The notes under the pieces were generated by a model, which worked only from the letters and a program-made list of their open reading frames with translations, was not told where the DNA came from and made no database searches. A DNA stretch of 64,000 nt from assembly GCF_001544475.1 (NCBI RefSeq), contig NZ_FCNW02000021.1, forward strand, positions 1 through 64,000, given 5' to 3'. Positions 60,350 through 64,000 of this stretch are shown one piece after another (within the stretch, counting starts at the first letter, position 1; every line of letters starts with the position of its first letter). The position numbers were made by a program, and so were the translations under genes. The stretch is from Caballeronia humi (GTDB lineage Bacteria > Pseudomonadota > Gammaproteobacteria > Burkholderiales > Burkholderiaceae).

Positions 60350-60364
60350 ATACTAAATCAGTGT
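60350..60364. promoter_or_regulatory. CatR/BenM-type operator between catR and catA
   Basis: ATACTAAATCAGTGT has the form ATAC-N7-GTGT, one base from the strict consensus and like the weaker second site of BenM-controlled promoters. It is 26 bp upstream of catR and 138 bp upstream of catA. Confidence 0.5.
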
Positions 60365-60501
60365 TGGACTGGCCGTTCAGGCGTCCATTATTCTTCATTC
60401 ACACTCAGTTTCAGCACCGGATTATACCTTCTAAACATAGCGATACCGGTGTCGAATCAAGGGTTAACCCCACCAGAAAAGAGATTCAGGAGCAGACGAT
60501 C

Positions 60502-61437
60502 ATGAGCGTGAAAGTGTTCGATACGAAGGAAGTGCAGGACTTGCTGAAAGCCGCCGCCAATCTGGGCAGCCAGGACGGCAATCCTCGCGCCAAGCAGATT
60601 GTCCAGCGGCTCCTGGGCGATTTGTTCAAGGCGATCGACGACCTCGACATGACGCCCGATGAAATCTGGGCCGGCGTCCATTACTTCAACAAGCTCGGCC
60701 AGGACGGCGAAGCCGCGTTGCTCGCCGCCGGCCTCGGCCTGGAAAAATACCTCGACATCCGCATGGACGCCGAGGACCGCGAAGCCGACATCAACGGCGG
60801 CACGCCGCGCACGATCGAAGGCCCGCTTTACGTGGCCGGTGCGCCGGAGCGCGTAGGCGTATCGAAGATCGACCTCGATCCTGATGCCGAGTCCGGCCCG
60901 CTGGTGATTCGCGGCACCGTAACCGGCCCTGACGGCAAGCCCGTTGCCGATGCACTCGTCGAATGCTGGCACGCCAACTCGAAAGGCTTCTATTCGCACT
61001 TCGACCCCACCGGCGCGCAAAGCGACTTCAATCTGCGCGGAGCGGTCAAGACAGGCGCGGATGGCAAGTACGAATTTCGCACGCTCATGCCGGTGGGTTA
61101 CGGCTGCCCGCCGCACGGCGCGACGCAGCAGCTGCTGAACACGCTCGCCCGCCACGGCAACCGTCCGGCGCACGTGCACTTCTTCGTCACCACCGACAAG
61201 TACCGCAAGCTGACGACGCAGATCAACATCGAAGGCGACCCGCTGATCTGGGACGACTTCGCCTACGCCACCCGTGAAGACCTGATTCCGCATGTCGTCG
61301 AAAAGACGGGCGGCACGGCGCTCGGCATGAAAGACGATACATACAAGGACATCGAGTTCAACATCGAGTTGACTCCGCTGGTCCAGGGCAAGGACAACCA
61401 GCTCGTCCACCGTCTGCGTGCTTCGGCCACGGCGTAA
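60502..61437 (+). CDS. catA: Catechol 1,2-dioxygenase
   Basis: 311 residues. The intradiol non-haem Fe(III) site uses the Tyr of EGPLYVAGAPERVG, the Tyr of MPVGYGCPPHG and the two His of NRPAHVHFFVTTDKYRKLT. The N-terminal helical linker (VQDLLKAAANLGSQDG) is the usual dimer zipper. AGGAG precedes the ATG at 60502; the longer frame crosses the promoter and catR start. It opens catechol to cis,cis-muconate, the inducer of CatR, and lies 111 bp upstream of benA. Confidence 0.95.
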   Translation: MSVKVFDTKEVQDLLKAAANLGSQDGNPRAKQIVQRLLGDLFKAIDDLDMTPDEIWAGVHYFNKLGQDGEAALLAAGLGLEKYLDIRMDAEDREADINGGTPRTIEGPLYVAGAPERVGVSKIDLDPDAESGPLVIRGTVTGPDGKPVADALVECWHANSKGFYSHFDPTGAQSDFNLRGAVKTGADGKYEFRTLMPVGYGCPPHGATQQLLNTLARHGNRPAHVHFFVTTDKYRKLTTQINIEGDPLIWDDFAYATREDLIPHVVEKTGGTALGMKDDTYKDIEFNIELTPLVQGKDNQLVHRLRASATA

Positions 61438-61446
61438 TCGCCCGAC

Positions 61447-61494
61447 GCGGCGGCTAATCAGCGACCCTGCCGCCGCTCAATTCTTCGCAAGAAT
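61447..61494. other. Two small inverted repeats between catA and benA
   Basis: GCGGCGG/CCGCCGC (61447-61476) and ATTCTTCGCAAGAAT (61480-61494). Neither is followed by a T-run. They may slow or partly separate catA from benABC expression; no stronger claim is possible. Confidence 0.3.
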
Positions 61495-61548
61495 CCTTCG
61501 ATACCACTGCTAGCGCTCCATCGTCTGGAGCACGCATGGAGAGCACAC

Positions 61549-62907
61549 ATGTCCGTCATTACCAACAAAGCCACGCAACTGGATGAACTGCTGAATACCG
61601 CCGTCCAAGATGACAAGGAAGCTGGCGTCTTCCGTTGCCGCCGCGATATCTTCACGAACGTCGACCTGTACGAACTGGAGATGAAGCACATCTTCGAAAG
61701 CAACTGGGTGTATCTGGCGCATGAAAGCCAGATTCCGAACAACAACGATTACTACACGACGTGGATCGGCCGTCAGCCCATCGTCATCACGCGCGACAAG
61801 ACCGGCGAACTGCACGCGGTCATCAACGCCTGCGCCCACAAGGGTGCGATGCTGTGCCGCAAAAAGCATGGCAACAAGGGCAGCTTCACCTGCCCGTTTC
61901 ATGGCTGGAGTTTTTCCAACACGGGCAAGCTGCTGAAAGTGAAGGACGTGAAGACCACTGAATATCCGGTGCAATTCAATACGCACGGTTCGCATGACCT
62001 GAGAAAAGTCGCGCGCTTTCAGAGCTATCGCGGCTTCCTCTTCGGCAGCCTCAACGCAGACGTCTTGCCGCTGGAAGACTACCTCGGCGAAACCAAGGTG
62101 ATCATCGACCAGATCGTCGATCAGGCGCCGGAAGGGCTCGAAGTGCTGCGCGGAAATTCCTCGTACATCTACGACGGCAACTGGAAGATGCAGATGGAAA
62201 ACGGCTGCGACGGGTATCACGTCAGCACCGTTCACTGGAACTACGCCGCGACGATGGACCGTCGCAAGGTCGACGGCACGAAGGCGGTTGATGCCAATAG
62301 CTGGAGCAAGTCGGTAGCGGGCGTGTACGGGTTCGACCACGGCCACATCCTGTTGTGGACCAAAACGATGAACCCGGAAGTGCGACCGGTGTATCAATAC
62401 CGCGATGAAATCAAGGCGCGTGTTGGTGAAGTGAAAGCGGATTTCATCGTCAACCAGACTCGCAACCTGTGCCTGTATCCGAACGTGTTCCTGATGGACC
62501 AGTTCAGCACGCAGATTCGCGTGATACGTCCGCTCGGCGTGGACAAGACTGAGGTCTCCATTTTCTGCTTCGCGCCGAAGGGCGAGAACGCAACGGACCG
62601 AGCGACCCGCATCCGTCAATACGAAGACTTCTTCAACGTCTCGGGAATGGGCACGGCTGACGACCTCGAAGAGTTCCGCGCGTGTCAGGTTGGTTATGCC
62701 GGCACTACCGCGCTGTGGAACGATCTTTCGCGCGGCGCGCCGCTGTGGGTCGAAGGGCCGGACGCGAACGCCAAGAACATGGGTATCAAGCCGCTCATCT
62801 CGGGTGAGCGTAGCGAAGACGAAGGTCTCTTCGTAGTTCAGCACGAATACTGGGTGAACGTGATGCGCGACGCGCTGAAAAAGGAACAAACGGAGGCACT
62901 GGCATGA
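61549..62907 (+). CDS. benA: Benzoate 1,2-dioxygenase large subunit
   Basis: 452 residues. Rieske site CAHKGAMLCRKKHGNK with CPFHGWSF; catalytic iron site NWKMQMENGCDGYHVSTVHW, with the expected bridging Asp. Length and sequence fit BenA rather than anthranilate or toluate relatives, and benB and benC follow. It dihydroxylates benzoate to the 1,2-dihydrodiol, which BenD (outside the window) would convert to catechol. The ATGA overlap with benB indicates coupling. Confidence 0.95.
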   Translation: MSVITNKATQLDELLNTAVQDDKEAGVFRCRRDIFTNVDLYELEMKHIFESNWVYLAHESQIPNNNDYYTTWIGRQPIVITRDKTGELHAVINACAHKGAMLCRKKHGNKGSFTCPFHGWSFSNTGKLLKVKDVKTTEYPVQFNTHGSHDLRKVARFQSYRGFLFGSLNADVLPLEDYLGETKVIIDQIVDQAPEGLEVLRGNSSYIYDGNWKMQMENGCDGYHVSTVHWNYAATMDRRKVDGTKAVDANSWSKSVAGVYGFDHGHILLWTKTMNPEVRPVYQYRDEIKARVGEVKADFIVNQTRNLCLYPNVFLMDQFSTQIRVIRPLGVDKTEVSIFCFAPKGENATDRATRIRQYEDFFNVSGMGTADDLEEFRACQVGYAGTTALWNDLSRGAPLWVEGPDANAKNMGIKPLISGERSEDEGLFVVQHEYWVNVMRDALKKEQTEALA

Positions 62908-63392
62908 GCTTCGACTATCAAAAAATCTGCGCGGTCCTGTACCGCGAGGCGCGTCTGCTCGATGACCGCCAATGGGACGAATGGCTCGCCTGCTATGCCG
63001 AGGACGTCACCTACTGGATGCCGGCGTGGGACGACGACGATCAACTCACCGACGACCATGAGAGCCAGATCTCGTTGATGTACTACCCGGACCGTGGCGG
63101 CCTGGAAGATCGTGTGTTTCGCATCAAGACCGAGCGCAGCGGCGCTTCGATGCCTGAGCCGCGCACGAGCCACAACGTGACCAACGTGGAAGTGCTGGCG
63201 CAACGCGATAACGAAGTGGACGTGCGCTACAACTTCAACACGCTCAGCCATCGCTACAAGATGACCGATCAATTTTTCGGCACGATGTTCGTCACGTTGC
63301 GAAGGGTCGATGATGCCTTGCTGATTGCCAGCAAACGTATCGCGCTGAAGAACGACTATATCCGCCAGGTGCTCGACGTCTACCACGTGTAA
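62904..63392 (+). CDS. benB: Benzoate 1,2-dioxygenase small subunit
   Basis: 162 residues of the ring-hydroxylating beta-subunit fold: AVLYREARLLDDRQWDEWLA, CYAEDVTYWMPAWDDDDQLT, RVFRIKTERSGASMPEPRTS and a closing IASKRIALKNDYIRQVLDVY. It is a structural partner of BenA in the alpha3beta3 enzyme and carries no cofactor. It overlaps benA by 4 bases. Confidence 0.95.
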   Translation: MSFDYQKICAVLYREARLLDDRQWDEWLACYAEDVTYWMPAWDDDDQLTDDHESQISLMYYPDRGGLEDRVFRIKTERSGASMPEPRTSHNVTNVEVLAQRDNEVDVRYNFNTLSHRYKMTDQFFGTMFVTLRRVDDALLIASKRIALKNDYIRQVLDVYHV

Positions 63393-63430
63393 CGTCGAAT
63401 GTCGGCAGGAAATTGAAGGTAGGAGACAAC

Positions 63431-64000
63431 ATGTCCAGCTACAAAATTGCACTGAATTTCGAAGACGGCGTAACGCGTTTCGTCGAATGCAAGCCGGGTC
63501 AAAAGGTGCTCGATGCGGCGTTCCGCGCGAAGATCAACTTGCCGATGGATTGCTCCGACGGCGTCTGCGGCACTTGCAAGTGCCGCGCCGAGAGCGGCCG
63601 CTACGACCTCGGCGACGAGTACATCGAAGAGGCGCTGAGCGAAGACGAGAAAGATAGCGGCCTCGTCCTCACGTGTCAGATGGTGCCGACAAGCGATTGC
63701 GTGATTTCGGTGCCCGCGTCGTCCACCGCGTGCAAGACGGAGCAGAGCAAGTTCGCCGCGACAGTATCGAAGGTGGAACCGCATAACGACGCGGCCGTCG
63801 TGCTCGAATTGGACGTGGATGCGAACGCACCCGTATTCCTGCCGGGTCAGTATGTCAATATCGATGTGCCTGGCAGTGGCCAGCATCGTTCGTATTCGTT
63901 CTCGTCCGGGCCGGGTCAGTCGAAGATCAGTTTTCTGATCAAGCGCATTCCCGGTGGCGTGATGAGTACTTGGCTCGACGCCGCCCAACCGGGCCACAAG
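63431..64000 (+). CDS. benC: Benzoate dioxygenase electron-transfer component (5' part, runs off the window)
   Basis: 190 residues present. A plant-type [2Fe-2S] domain comes first (CSDGVCGTCKCRAESGRYDL with LVLTCQ), then the FAD-binding domain, with QYVNIDVPGSGQHRSYSFSS and GPGQSKISFLIKRIPGGVMS; the NADH-binding domain lies beyond the edge. It carries electrons from NADH to the BenA Rieske centre. AGGAG precedes the ATG, 38 bp after benB. Confidence 0.93.
   Translation, partial: MSSYKIALNFEDGVTRFVECKPGQKVLDAAFRAKINLPMDCSDGVCGTCKCRAESGRYDLGDEYIEEALSEDEKDSGLVLTCQMVPTSDCVISVPASSTACKTEQSKFAATVSKVEPHNDAAVVLELDVDANAPVFLPGQYVNIDVPGSGQHRSYSFSSGPGQSKISFLIKRIPGGVMSTWLDAAQPGHK

Noticed and set aside
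1..64000. CRISPR array, rRNA or tRNA genes, prophage or integrative element
   Set aside because: No spaced repeat series, no rRNA-like or cloverleaf-like stretch, and no integrase, capsid or conjugation gene was seen.

Overview
The window is high-GC DNA with the gene content and codon style of a Burkholderiaceae genome, closest in character to Paraburkholderia or Caballeronia. The cat and ben aromatic genes, 2-aminoethylphosphonate (AEP) genes, sulfonate genes and many ABC transporters are typical of these soil and plant-associated bacteria. I see no rRNA, tRNA, CRISPR array, prophage or plasmid genes. The only mobile-element trace is a transposase fragment near 35.5 kb.

Region by region. 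(1) 1-138 is the tail of an aminotransferase paralogous to phnW. (2) 218-4844 is a three-gene, minus-strand operon for a cytoplasmic molybdenum enzyme of the SoeABC (sulfite dehydrogenase) type, preceded by a frameshifted remnant of a YeiH-like sulfate exporter. (3) 5416-7104 is a fusion of a cyclic-nucleotide-binding domain to a thioredoxin-reductase-like flavoprotein. (4) 7233-9978 holds a lone pstS with a candidate Pho box, a CHAD-domain protein and a lysine-rich DNA-binding-like protein: a possible phosphate/polyphosphate group. (5) 10098-20834 is a complete AEP uptake and degradation locus: FAD oxidase, DeoR regulator, phnW, phnSTUV, phnA, phnY and an HD-domain di-iron oxygenase. A terminator-like hairpin splits transporter from catabolic genes. 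(6) 20839-26778 is a sulfonate or sulfate-ester assimilation operon with two different permeases. (7) 27003-29316 is an esterase plus an AAA ATPase with an unassigned N-terminal half. (8) 29415-34687 is mxaRSACKL, the maturation set for PQQ methanol dehydrogenase, with no dehydrogenase gene in the window and a convincing sigma-54 promoter. (9) 34688-38303 is patchy: a small secreted protein, transposase debris, a degenerate Sfp-like protein, a cardiolipin synthase and a tiny reading frame. (10) 38320-45852 is a GH42 beta-galactosidase/sugar ABC operon with twin palindromic LacI operators. (11) 45859-57846 is two divergent operons around one LysR gene: a Rieske oxygenase with a PotABCD-like transporter, and a flavin monooxygenase with RidA, DUF1028, M20 amidohydrolase and an NCS1 permease. 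(12) 57852-64000 is the benzoate-to-beta-ketoadipate segment: catC, catB, catR, catA, benA, benB and part of benC.

How it fits together. The phn locus would take AEP to phosphonoacetaldehyde (PhnW), phosphonoacetate (PhnY), then acetate and phosphate (PhnA). The sulfonate operon would release sulfite, which the Soe-type enzyme could oxidise. BenABC produces the dihydrodiol of benzoate; after BenD (outside the window) catechol enters CatA, CatB and CatC. The best candidate for an undescribed system is region 11. A 22-bp element shared by both operon promoters flanks the LysR gene and suggests that all eleven genes form one regulon for an unidentified nitrogenous, perhaps quaternary-amine, substrate.
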